Source: an uncultured Duodenibacillus sp.
GTDB lineage: Bacteria > Pseudomonadota > Gammaproteobacteria > Burkholderiales > Burkholderiaceae_F
Length of the DNA: 64,000 nt
Reading direction: 5' to 3'
Assembly: GCA_944388865.1 (NCBI GenBank)
Contig: CALXKM010000002.1
Coordinates: 62,001 to 126,000 of the forward strand
The notes under the pieces were generated by a model. It was not told the DNA's origin. It made no database searches and saw only the letters and a list, made by a program, of their open reading frames with translations. Both the position numbers and the translations under genes were made by a program. Numbering within the stretch: the first letter of the stretch is position 1; each line of letters begins with the position of its first letter. Below, piece by piece: positions 24,764 through 33,067 of this stretch.

Positions 24764-26557
24764 ATGTCAAATAACTCATTTGCGGGTTCTGCTAAACAAG
24801 AGCGAGAGAGCCAACGAGAGGATGAGAGTGCTGTTCTGACGCGACTCTTAAAATATTTGTTGCCATATAAAAAGTCATTTTTTATGGCCATGCTTGCCAT
24901 GGTTGTCACTGCTTCTACATCTTCCATGATTGCTGTGTTGGTAGGGAAGCTTACAGACCAAGGGTTCTATGAGAAGGATCCTGCGGCAATGTGGTGGGCC
25001 CCTTCTGCGCTTTTGTTTATTGCTTTGATACATGGTTTGTCTACGTTTACCAGTTCGTTGTTTCTACAGAAGGCATCTCAAGGTGTTCTTTATGAACTGC
25101 GTACCCAGATGTTTTCTAGGATGATTCGTTGGCCTGCCAACGTATATCAAGAAAGAACATCGGGTAGCGTATTAAGTAAATTTATTAACGAAGCAAGTAC
25201 AGCACTAGGCACGGCCACGGAAATGCTTGCCACGATGATTCGAGATTCGTTGCAGATTTTAGCTTTGTCCTTTGTTTTGCTTTACTACAACTGGCAATTG
25301 TCGTTGGTTTCTGTTGTCGTAGCGCCAATTTTGGCTGTGATCATTCGATGGGTCAGCAAGAAATCACGAAGTTATAGTCGTGGTTTTCAGACGTCTCTTG
25401 GCGAGCTAACAAGCGTTGTTCAGGAGGCCTATGATGGCCAACGCATCATTAAAGTGTACGACGGCTACGATTTTGAGGATCAAAGATTCAAGAGCCTAAA
25501 TGCAAAAATCAAAAAGCTTGCAATTAAGCGTCAGGTTGTAACTGGCGCAGGTACACCAATGACTCACTTCGTCAGCATGTGTGCTGTGGGCATAGTTGTC
25601 GTTGTTGCTCTTATGCAGGCACAGGCGGGGCTGCTGACTCTTGGTGAATTTATTACGTTTTTATCGGCTCTGCTCCTTCTGTTAACGCCTATCCGTCATC
25701 TCGCATCTCTAAACGGTTCTACAGGACGCATGCAGGCGGCTGCTGAAAGTCTCTTTTCGATGCTTGATGAAGAGCCGGAAAAGGATCCCGGAACGAAAGA
25801 ACTAGGACGCGTCTCTAAAGAAATTCGTTTTGAGCATGTCAGTCATACTTATGAGGGAAGCGAAGAGCCGTCGGTGCGAGACTTCACGCTGACTGTCAAG
25901 GCTGGAGAGACTGTCGCATTGGTTGGCTCTTCCGGTGCCGGCAAGACAACCATGATCAATCTCATCCCTCGTTTTTGGGTGCCGACTTCAGGTGAAATTT
26001 ATTTTGATGGGGTTGCGCAAAGCGAAGTTACGCTCAAAAGCCTTCGAGCTCAGATTGCTCTTGTCAGTCAGGATGTTGTTCTTTTTGACGATACGATTGC
26101 TGCCAACATTGCTTATGGCCGCGAGAATGTCTCTCGAGAAGAAATTGAGGCTGCAGCAGAAGCTGCCTACCTGATGCCCTTTATCAGGTCCTTGCCTAAG
26201 GGGCTGGATACGCCTGTGGGCGAAGCCGGCAGTAAGCTTTCTGGTGGACAAAAGCAGCGCATCTCAATCGCCAGAGCACTTCTTAAAAATGCTCCTATTT
26301 TGCTTCTTGACGAGGCAACTAGCGCTCTTGATACGGAAAGCGAAAAGTACATTCAAAAATCTTTGGAAGAGCTGATGAAAGGCCGCACCACTTTCGTTGT
26401 GGCCCACCGGCTGTCAACTATTGAAGGCGCAGACAAGATCGTCGTCATGAAGGATGGCCGTATTCAGGAAATTGGTCGCCACGATGATCTGTTGGCTGCC
26501 AATGGACTTTACGCGCATCTTTACACGATTCAGTTTTCTAAGCACGCCAATGCGTGA
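24764..26557 (+). CDS. msbA: Lipid A export ATP-binding/permease MsbA
   Basis: MsbA flips core-lipid A across the inner membrane. The 597-residue half-transporter has six membrane segments between about residues 35 and 320, then an ATPase domain with Walker A GSSGAGKTT near residue 388, the signature LSGGQKQRISIARALL and Walker B ILLLDEATSALD, and the His switch AHRLST. GC content is back to core level. It is followed by the sugar transferase with a four-base overlap. Composition change and the preceding noncoding 200 bases mark the end of the AT-rich island. Confidence 0.94.
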   Translation: MSNNSFAGSAKQERESQREDESAVLTRLLKYLLPYKKSFFMAMLAMVVTASTSSMIAVLVGKLTDQGFYEKDPAAMWWAPSALLFIALIHGLSTFTSSLFLQKASQGVLYELRTQMFSRMIRWPANVYQERTSGSVLSKFINEASTALGTATEMLATMIRDSLQILALSFVLLYYNWQLSLVSVVVAPILAVIIRWVSKKSRSYSRGFQTSLGELTSVVQEAYDGQRIIKVYDGYDFEDQRFKSLNAKIKKLAIKRQVVTGAGTPMTHFVSMCAVGIVVVVALMQAQAGLLTLGEFITFLSALLLLLTPIRHLASLNGSTGRMQAAAESLFSMLDEEPEKDPGTKELGRVSKEIRFEHVSHTYEGSEEPSVRDFTLTVKAGETVALVGSSGAGKTTMINLIPRFWVPTSGEIYFDGVAQSEVTLKSLRAQIALVSQDVVLFDDTIAANIAYGRENVSREEIEAAAEAAYLMPFIRSLPKGLDTPVGEAGSKLSGGQKQRISIARALLKNAPILLLDEATSALDTESEKYIQKSLEELMKGRTTFVVAHRLSTIEGADKIVVMKDGRIQEIGRHDDLLAANGLYAHLYTIQFSKHANA

Positions 26558-27129
26558 GTGTTGCGGTCATGAAGCGTCTTTTTGATCTGGTGTTGGGAAT
26601 TGCGGCATTGCTTATTTTGGCTGTGCCGCTTGCAGTTGTCGCACTGGTAGTCAAGCTTACGAGTCCCGGCCCGATTCTTTATTGGTCTGACAGAGTGGGG
26701 ATTCACAACACGATTTTTCGTATGCCTAAATTTCGAAGCATGCGCATTGACACGCCGGAAGTTGCTACACATCTGCTTAAGGATCCGGATCAGTGGCTTA
26801 CGCCCATCGGCAGCTTCTTGCGAAAGACAAGTCTCGATGAGCTCCCGCAGCTCTACAGCATTCTCAGGGGCGACATGAGCTTCGTTGGTCCAAGGCCGGC
26901 ATTGTTTAACCAAGACGATTTGATTGCCCTGCGTACACAGGCTGGAGTCGATGCTCTGGTGCCGGGGCTTACCGGCTGGGCTCAGATCAATGGCCGCGAC
27001 GATCTTCCGATACCGGTCAAAGTTCAATTTGACATTGAGTATTTGAAGAAACGGTCTTTTTGGTTTGATGTCAAAATCATCTGGATGACGTTCATCAAAG
27101 TTCTTCGCAGGGACAACGTCGACCATTAA
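26554..27129 (+). CDS. Initiating sugar-phosphate transferase (WcaJ/PglC type)
   Basis: These membrane enzymes attach the first sugar phosphate of a repeat unit to undecaprenyl phosphate. The 191-residue protein has a single N-terminal membrane segment (about 9-34), then KFRSMRID, SLDELPQLYSILRGDMSFVG, GPRPAL and PGLTGWAQINGRD, the family signatures in order. It is the short form without extra membrane helices. GTG 26554 overlaps the msbA stop by four bases; ATG 26569 is an alternative. Specificity for galactose or N-acetyl sugars cannot be assigned. Confidence 0.88.
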   Translation: MSVAVMKRLFDLVLGIAALLILAVPLAVVALVVKLTSPGPILYWSDRVGIHNTIFRMPKFRSMRIDTPEVATHLLKDPDQWLTPIGSFLRKTSLDELPQLYSILRGDMSFVGPRPALFNQDDLIALRTQAGVDALVPGLTGWAQINGRDDLPIPVKVQFDIEYLKKRSFWFDVKIIWMTFIKVLRRDNVDH

Positions 27130-27163
27130 AATACGTTTTTTAAGCGGTTTTGCAGCAAAGAAG

Positions 27164-29116
27164 ATGCCGTTGAGTGACGCCGTCCTTAGACTCCCACGAT
27201 TGATGAAGCGAACCATTGCCCTTGCAGCAGACATAGCCATGTGCTTGCTGTCGGTGTGGCTTGCTTTTTATCTCAGAACGGGCGTTTTTCACATGCTGCA
27301 CTCAGGCGTGCTGACCGCCATGGCGGTCTCCGTTTTGATTGCCGTGCCCATCTTCATCGTAAGCGGCCTATATCGTGCCGTTTTTCGTTACGAGGGTTTT
27401 GCTGCGGCCGTAGCCATCATGCAGGCGATGGCTGGCTACACATTGATTTACGCCGTCATTTTCACGGTCTTCGGCGTAGAAAAAGTTCCCCGAACTGTCG
27501 GCATTATTCAGCCGGCGCTCTTGATCGTCTTGGTGGCGCTCTCCCGCGGGCTTGTACGCTTGTTTTTAAGCGGAGAGTATCAGCTTCGTGTTCGTGAATC
27601 GAAATTGCCGCGCGTCATCATTTACGGCGCGGGAAATACGGGGCGGCAGCTTTTTTATGCGCTTGAGTCCGGACGGGCCATGCGCGTTGCGGCTTTTGTT
27701 GACGACGACAAGCGCCTGCAGGGCTGTTTGTTGGGCGGACTCAAAATCTATCCTCCGCGACGAATTCCGGCGTTGCTGCGTGCCTTTGGCACGAAAACGG
27801 TGCTTTTGGCTATTCCCTCGGCCTCGAGAAGCCGCAGGCGTGAAATTGTCAGCAGCCTGCAGCAGTGCAAGGCCAATGTGAGAACAGTGCCTTCGTACGA
27901 TGAGATTGCCTCGGGCAAGGTGGCCGTCAACTCGCTTCGCGATTTGGAAATTGACGAGCTTCTCGGACGCGACCCTGTGGCCCCCAAGATGGAGCTTCTT
28001 CTTAAGACTGTTCAGGGCAAAACAGTCATGGTGACGGGCGCGGGCGGCTCCATCGGCAGCGAATTGTGTCGTCAGATCATTCGACTTGAACCCGAGAGAT
28101 TGCTTCTTGCCGAGCGCTCTGAATTTGCCGTCTACCAGATTTACCATGAACTTTTGGAGCACACGGCAAAAGGAACAAAGGTCGACGTCGTGCCGCTTCT
28201 AGCCGATGTGACCGATGCCGAGCGCATGCGAGAGATCATGCAGACCTGGCGTCCCCAGACCGTCTATCACGCAGCGGCTTACAAACATGTTCCAATGGTT
28301 GAACACAATCCGCTCGAAGGGGTGGAGAACAATGTGTTTGGCACATTGATCGCTGCCAGAGCTGCCAAGGATGCAGGTGTTGAAGACTTTGTTTTGATTT
28401 CAACTGACAAGGCAGTGCGCCCGACAAACGTGATGGGCGCAAGCAAGCGCATGGCTGAGCTTGTGTTGCAGGCCATGGCGCAGACTGATCCGGGCAGGAC
28501 CATTTTTACGATGGTGCGCTTTGGCAACGTGCTGGGAAGTTCGGGTTCGGTTGTTCCTCGTTTTCGCGAGCAGATTCGTTCAGGGGGCCCAGTGACGCTT
28601 ACGCACCCTGAAATCACTCGCTACTTCATGACCATCCCAGAGGCTAGTCAGCTCGTGCTTCAGGCTGCCTCTTTGGGCCGTGGGGGCGATGTCTTTCTTC
28701 TTGACATGGGCAAGCCCGTCAAGATCTATGATTTGGCCTCCCGCATGATTGCCTTAAGCGGCTTGACGGTCAAGGACAAAGAACACCCCAACGGCGACAT
28801 AGAAATTCAGATTACGGGGCTCAGACCCGGTGAAAAGCTCTACGAAGAGCTCCTCATTGGAGATGCTCCGCAAAAAACTGAGCACCCGCGCATTTTCCGC
28901 GCTGTGGAAGAGTCTTTGACCATGCAGCGCATGAAGGAGCTCACAGGTGAATTGGTTGAAGCGCTGGCCAAACGCGATCGTGTTTGGGTGATGCGCATCA
29001 TTCAGGAAGCAGTTCCTGAATTTACGCCGCGTGACGGCATCGGCGATTGGGTGACGCTTTTTGAAGAAGAAAAAGCTGGCTTAGACGGATCTTCTTCAGT
29101 CGGGAGCGCTGCATGA
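27164..29116 (+). CDS. Membrane nucleotide-sugar dehydratase/epimerase (FlaA1/CapD/WbpM type)
   Basis: The 650-residue protein has four N-terminal membrane segments (about 17-120), a first Rossmann domain (IIYGAGNTGRQLF) and a second SDR domain starting VMVTGAGGSIGSELCRQI near residue 288. The catalytic triad follows the SMK pattern: STDKAVRPTNVMGASKRMAE near 413. Relatives catalyse UDP-GlcNAc 4,6-dehydration or C5 epimerisation to make precursors of QuiNAc, FucNAc or bacillosamine. It overlaps the next gene by four bases. The exact reaction is unknown. Confidence 0.88.
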   Translation: MPLSDAVLRLPRLMKRTIALAADIAMCLLSVWLAFYLRTGVFHMLHSGVLTAMAVSVLIAVPIFIVSGLYRAVFRYEGFAAAVAIMQAMAGYTLIYAVIFTVFGVEKVPRTVGIIQPALLIVLVALSRGLVRLFLSGEYQLRVRESKLPRVIIYGAGNTGRQLFYALESGRAMRVAAFVDDDKRLQGCLLGGLKIYPPRRIPALLRAFGTKTVLLAIPSASRSRRREIVSSLQQCKANVRTVPSYDEIASGKVAVNSLRDLEIDELLGRDPVAPKMELLLKTVQGKTVMVTGAGGSIGSELCRQIIRLEPERLLLAERSEFAVYQIYHELLEHTAKGTKVDVVPLLADVTDAERMREIMQTWRPQTVYHAAAYKHVPMVEHNPLEGVENNVFGTLIAARAAKDAGVEDFVLISTDKAVRPTNVMGASKRMAELVLQAMAQTDPGRTIFTMVRFGNVLGSSGSVVPRFREQIRSGGPVTLTHPEITRYFMTIPEASQLVLQAASLGRGGDVFLLDMGKPVKIYDLASRMIALSGLTVKDKEHPNGDIEIQITGLRPGEKLYEELLIGDAPQKTEHPRIFRAVEESLTMQRMKELTGELVEALAKRDRVWVMRIIQEAVPEFTPRDGIGDWVTLFEEEKAGLDGSSSVGSAA

Positions 29117-30099
29117 CGACAACGCAAAACGCTCCGACTGTTGCAGTTACCGGGGCAAGTGGTTTTCTGGGCCGGCATTTATGCCGCAGCGCTTTGCAAA
29201 GAGGCTGGCAGGTTTTGCCGCTAAGCCGCAAGAACGGTGTTTTGGACGGTCTTCAAATTGTTGGCGCCGGGGAAAATTTCTCCGGACTCGTGCCGCAAAT
29301 GCTAGAAGGAGCAGACTGCCTCATACATTGCGCCGCACGCGTGCACCAGCTCCATGAAGAGTCCATGGGGGCCGAGGAGCTCAAAGCCGCGTACTTGCAA
29401 GCCAATGTCGATGCTGCCGTGCAGGCTGCGCGTGTTGCCAGAGAAGCTCGTCTGCGACGTTTTGTTTTTGTGAGCTCTGTCCATGTTCAGGCGCGTTCAA
29501 CGGATGACGGCGTCGTGCTGAGCGCCGATGGACCGTGCGATCCACAGTCTCTCTACGCCAAGTCCAAGTACAAGGCAGAACAGACTCTAAGAGAATTTTG
29601 CCGCGATACGGGGCTTGAATTGGTTATTGTCAGGCCGCCCTTAGTCTATGGCGCGGGCGTCAAAGCCAAGTTCGAGCAGCTTGCCCGCTGGGTGGCTAGC
29701 GGCAAGCCGCTGCCCTTTGGTGCGCTGAAAAACAATCGACGCTCCTTTGTGAGCGTAGGCAATCTGACGGACTTTCTGCTTCTTTGCGCTGTGCATGAGA
29801 AGGCTGCCGGAAGAGCCTGGCTGGTGGCTGACGAAGCACCGATTTCGACGGCGCAGCTCATTGAGGCTTTAGCGCAAGCCGCTGGCGTTGCCGTGCGCAA
29901 CTGGGCTGTCCCCGTCGGCTTGCTGCGAGCAGGGCTGACATTGATCGCAAGAGCAGGCATCCTTAAGGTTCTCGACGGGTCGCTTGCGCTTGATATTGAG
30001 GACAATGCGCGCATCCTCGGCTGGAGGCCGAAAGAGTCGATGCATGATGCGCTCAAAGCCTTTTTTGAGGCGTCTCATTTTGGAGAAGACAACAAGTGA
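29113..30099 (+). CDS. NAD-dependent epimerase/dehydratase family protein
   Basis: A 328-residue extended SDR: VAVTGASGFLGRHLC at the N-terminus, VHQLHEESM, and the active-site pair in YAKSKYKAEQ near residue 155 (YxxxK). It resembles WbpV/WbjF-type 4-epimerases or reductases that act after the dehydratase. Overlaps the upstream gene by four bases and the downstream CreA-type gene by four, so it is in the middle of one translationally coupled unit. Product sugar not determinable. Confidence 0.85.
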   Translation: MTTTQNAPTVAVTGASGFLGRHLCRSALQRGWQVLPLSRKNGVLDGLQIVGAGENFSGLVPQMLEGADCLIHCAARVHQLHEESMGAEELKAAYLQANVDAAVQAARVAREARLRRFVFVSSVHVQARSTDDGVVLSADGPCDPQSLYAKSKYKAEQTLREFCRDTGLELVIVRPPLVYGAGVKAKFEQLARWVASGKPLPFGALKNNRRSFVSVGNLTDFLLLCAVHEKAAGRAWLVADEAPISTAQLIEALAQAAGVAVRNWAVPVGLLRAGLTLIARAGILKVLDGSLALDIEDNARILGWRPKESMHDALKAFFEASHFGEDNK

Positions 30100-30644
30100 A
30101 AAAGTTTCTTGCGCTCAGCGCAGCTTGCGCAGCCGTTCTCTTCGGACTATCCGGGTGCGGTCAGGATGACGTGGCTGATGTTTCGCTTGGCATTTTTACG
30201 TTTAAGGACATCAAGCTCAACGCTTTTGTGGATCCATTGGTGCCTGGCGTTACTTGCCATGTCGCAAGCATTGAGTCGCCCCTTTCGCTGACCGATCCGT
30301 CTGATAGTGCCGTGAGCTGCCGTCAGACTGGTGAAATTACGCCAGCCATGATTGCCCGCATTGATAAGAGCAAGGACGGCGAGGTTGTTTTTGCCAAATC
30401 AAAGAGCGTTTTTTTAAAGACGCTTAAAATTCGCCGCATCTTTGACGCTGAAAACCAAACGTTGATGTACCTCTCGTATTCGACGCGGGAGATTTCGGGC
30501 AGTTTTCAGCACAGTCTTTCGACGATTCCGTTGTGGGGTACGGCGGCTTACATTAAGCCCGCACAGCCTTCCGCAACAGGAAGCGTGACCGACAAGCCTA
30601 AACAGAACTCGGCCTCCGAGCAGGGCCGTTTGGTGCAGTTTTAG
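30096..30644 (+). CDS. creA: CreA-family lipoprotein
   Basis: A 182-residue precursor with the lipobox GLSGC (Cys about residue 22). The mature part keeps CreA family landmarks: KLNAFVDPLVPGVTCHV, SDSAVSCRQTG, GEVVFAKSKSVF, and YLSYSTREISGS. CreA has no established biochemical role. The signal is lipoprotein type rather than a plain Sec signal as in E. coli CreA. Its GTG start overlaps the epimerase stop, placing it inside the polysaccharide operon, unusual for this gene. The last 40 residues are low complexity. Confidence 0.8.
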   Translation: MKKFLALSAACAAVLFGLSGCGQDDVADVSLGIFTFKDIKLNAFVDPLVPGVTCHVASIESPLSLTDPSDSAVSCRQTGEITPAMIARIDKSKDGEVVFAKSKSVFLKTLKIRRIFDAENQTLMYLSYSTREISGSFQHSLSTIPLWGTAAYIKPAQPSATGSVTDKPKQNSASEQGRLVQF

Positions 30645-30693
30645 CTGCCTGTGCTGCGGTCAATGAAGCCGCGCCTTTTCTTAAGGTGCGATA

Positions 30694-31617
30694 ATGGCGG
30701 ACTTTCTAAAAGAGGAAAGCCGCAGACAAAAATTTGCGTCGTCAGGTTTCGAGCGACGCTGTGCAGAAAGAATTACTTTGCAACAAATGGGTTTCATTCA
30801 TCAACGACGGCCCTCAAGCATTGCGGGCAACATAGGTTTTGCGCTTGACGACATTTTGTCGACGTTTCATCAGCTAAGGCTGGTGACGGTTTTCGGCTGG
30901 CAGGACATTCGTCAGCGCTATCGCCGGTCGGTTCTGGGACCGTTTTGGATTACGGTGAGCATGGCGGTCATGATTGCCGCTTTGGGCATTGTGTTTGGCG
31001 CCGTGCTCAAGTCTCCCATGGAGAGCTATCTGCCGTTTCTGACGATCGGCCTCATCATGTGGACCTTCATGAGCACGGTTGTGACGGAAGGCTGCACGGC
31101 ATTTACTTCGGTCGAAGGCATGATTCGGCAGATGCCGATTCCGTTTTTTGTCTATGTGCTGCGCATGTACTGGCGCAACACGATCATTCTCGGCCACAAC
31201 CTTCTCATCTATCCCTTTGTGTGTCTGATACTCGGCAAAAGCATATCGCTTACGGCTCTGTGGGCGATTCCGGGATTTGCCGTCGTGTCGCTTAATTTGC
31301 TCTGGATTGCCGTGTGCTGCGCAGTTTTTTGCACGCGTTTTCGCGATGTGACGCAGATCATTGGGTCTTTGGTTCAGGTGGCGTTTTATATTTCGCCCAT
31401 CATCTGGATGCCGGCAGCATTGCCTGCTAGAGCGGCCAACATGATTCTAGAACCCAATCCGATTTACCACATGCTTGCCGTCATCCGCGACCCGATTCTG
31501 GGCGTGACGCCTACGATGCTCAATTGGACTGTGACGATCGGCATGGCTTGTGCCGGGTGGCTCTTTGCGCTGTGGCTTTTGGGGCGTGCTCGCCACCGCA
31601 TTGCCTACTGGCTCTAA
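30694..31617 (+). CDS. wzm: ABC-2 polysaccharide export permease (Wzm-type)
   Basis: The permease of a two-part exporter that moves undecaprenyl-linked O-chains or capsule across the inner membrane. The 307-residue protein has an amphipathic N-terminal region with QDIRQRYRRSVLGPFW, typical of Wzm and KpsM, and six membrane segments from about residue 80. Start at ATG 30694 with AAGGTG upstream; the first 30 residues are an extension, and ATG 30787 is an alternative. It precedes the ATPase by 18 bases. Confidence 0.9.
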   Translation: MADFLKEESRRQKFASSGFERRCAERITLQQMGFIHQRRPSSIAGNIGFALDDILSTFHQLRLVTVFGWQDIRQRYRRSVLGPFWITVSMAVMIAALGIVFGAVLKSPMESYLPFLTIGLIMWTFMSTVVTEGCTAFTSVEGMIRQMPIPFFVYVLRMYWRNTIILGHNLLIYPFVCLILGKSISLTALWAIPGFAVVSLNLLWIAVCCAVFCTRFRDVTQIIGSLVQVAFYISPIIWMPAALPARAANMILEPNPIYHMLAVIRDPILGVTPTMLNWTVTIGMACAGWLFALWLLGRARHRIAYWL

Positions 31618-31635
31618 AAGAGGGAGGTCCAAGGC

Positions 31636-32376
31636 ATGGCATACATTGATTTCCAGCATGTGGGCGTTGATTTCCCCATCTTTGCTTCGCAAAACCGCTC
31701 TTTTAAGAAGTCGCTGATGAATATCGCCACAGGCGGACGCATTGCTTCTGATGCGTCAAGCGCTCCCGTGGTGCGAGCACTTGACGACATTAATCTGCGC
31801 GTTGAAGACGGCGAGCGCGTGGGACTTTTGGGCTGCAACGGTTCGGGCAAAAGTACTTTGCTTCGCGTGCTTTGCGGTGTCTACGCCCCCACTTCCGGAA
31901 GGGCAGAAGTCAACGGCAGCATCGGCTCGCTTCTTGACATCAACCTTGGCACCGATGGCGAATCGACCGGCATTGAAAACATTTATCTGCGCGGAACGCT
32001 GCTTGGCATGAGGCGCGAAGAGATCGACCGAGAGCTTCCTAAGATGGTGGAGTATTCGGAACTTGGAAACTTCATCAATCTTCCTATGAAGACCTATTCG
32101 AGCGGCATGCAGATGCGCGTAGCTTTTACGGTTTCCACGCAATCGGCTTCTGAGGTTCTCTTGATGGACGAATGGCTTGCCGTTGGCGACCAGAACTTTC
32201 AGAGAAAGGCCGAAGAACGCCTCTCAAAGCTCGTTGAGCAAACAAAGATTCTCGTCATCGCCAGCCATTCTCAGGACCTCATCAAGCGCGTCTGCACTCG
32301 CGCCGTATGGCTTGATCACGGACGCATGATGATGGACGGGCCGGTTGAGGAAGTCTGCAAGGCGTATTTCGGATAA
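31636..32376 (+). CDS. wzt: Polysaccharide export ATPase (Wzt-type, short)
   Basis: The 246-residue ATPase has Walker A LLGCNGSGKST near residue 59, the LGTDGESTGIENIYLRG linker found in Wzt proteins, signature TYSSGMQMR, Walker B VLLMDEWL and a SHS switch. It lacks the C-terminal carbohydrate-binding domain of the longer Wzt proteins, so it probably exports chains without a modified non-reducing end, like the Klebsiella O2a and KpsT forms (inference from family). It is paired with the permease by a strong AGGAGG-like site. Confidence 0.9.
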   Translation: MAYIDFQHVGVDFPIFASQNRSFKKSLMNIATGGRIASDASSAPVVRALDDINLRVEDGERVGLLGCNGSGKSTLLRVLCGVYAPTSGRAEVNGSIGSLLDINLGTDGESTGIENIYLRGTLLGMRREEIDRELPKMVEYSELGNFINLPMKTYSSGMQMRVAFTVSTQSASEVLLMDEWLAVGDQNFQRKAEERLSKLVEQTKILVIASHSQDLIKRVCTRAVWLDHGRMMMDGPVEEVCKAYFG

Positions 32377-32394
32377 TCTTGGCTGAATTTTGAC

Positions 32395-32970
32395 ATGACA
32401 GCGCAAAACTTCATTGAAGACGAAGACGGAGAAGAGGTCTCGCTTCCCGGGCTTCCTGCAAATACGAAAAACTACATGACGCCGGCTTGCTACAGGCGGC
32501 TGCTCGATGAAAGAGAAAAGCTCGTCAATGTTGAGCGTCCGAACATCGTCAGTGTTGTGAGCTGGGCTGCAAGCAATGGCGATAGATCAGAAAACGGGGA
32601 CTATCAGTACGGCAAGCGCAGATTGCGCGAAATCGATCGACGCATTCGCTTTTTAAACAAACGCATTGAATCCGCTGAAGTGGTGGATCCCGAAAAAAGG
32701 CCGCCCACAGATCAGATTTTCTTCGGCGCGACCGTCACCTACGAAAACCTTACCACGGGTACGGAGCATACGATTCGCATCGTCGGCATTGACGAGGCCG
32801 ATCCCGATCACGGGGATGTGAGCTGGGTCAGCCCCATTGCGCGCGTGTTCCTCAAGCAGCGCGAAGGCGATCAGGTCAAGCTCCCCACGCCTGCGACGAT
32901 CGATCACCCGGCCCGAGTCGAAGTGCTCGAAGTCGTGGAGGTGATCTATACCAACGAAAAGCCTCTTTAG
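32395..32970 (+). CDS. greB: Transcription elongation factor GreB
   Basis: GreB rescues backtracked RNA polymerase by stimulating transcript cleavage. The 191-residue protein has the N-terminal coiled coil with the acidic tip in GDRSENGDYQYGKRRLREID, a basic patch that marks GreB, and a C-terminal FKBP-like domain with GDVSWVSPIARVFLKQREGDQV. It starts 18 bases after wzt and ends in a large hairpin, so it may be read through from the polysaccharide operon. Confidence 0.92.
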   Translation: MTAQNFIEDEDGEEVSLPGLPANTKNYMTPACYRRLLDEREKLVNVERPNIVSVVSWAASNGDRSENGDYQYGKRRLREIDRRIRFLNKRIESAEVVDPEKRPPTDQIFFGATVTYENLTTGTEHTIRIVGIDEADPDHGDVSWVSPIARVFLKQREGDQVKLPTPATIDHPARVEVLEVVEVIYTNEKPL

Positions 32971-33000
32971 AAAGAGCGCAACTTTCATTCCAGATGCAAT

Positions 33001-33041
33001 CGGATTTTTCGCCGCGGGCCAAGCCGCCGGCGGAAAATCCG
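33001..33041. terminator. Long hairpin between convergent greB and the PLP decarboxylase gene
   Basis: Arms of 13 bases (33001-33013 and 33029-33041) pair with one wobble. An outer stem with arms GAGCGCA (32974-32980) and TGCGCTC (33053-33059) encloses it. No T-run is present; nested design suggests bidirectional termination. Confidence 0.55.
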
Positions 33042-33067
33042 TCAATTTATTCTGCGCTCGAAAGTTC

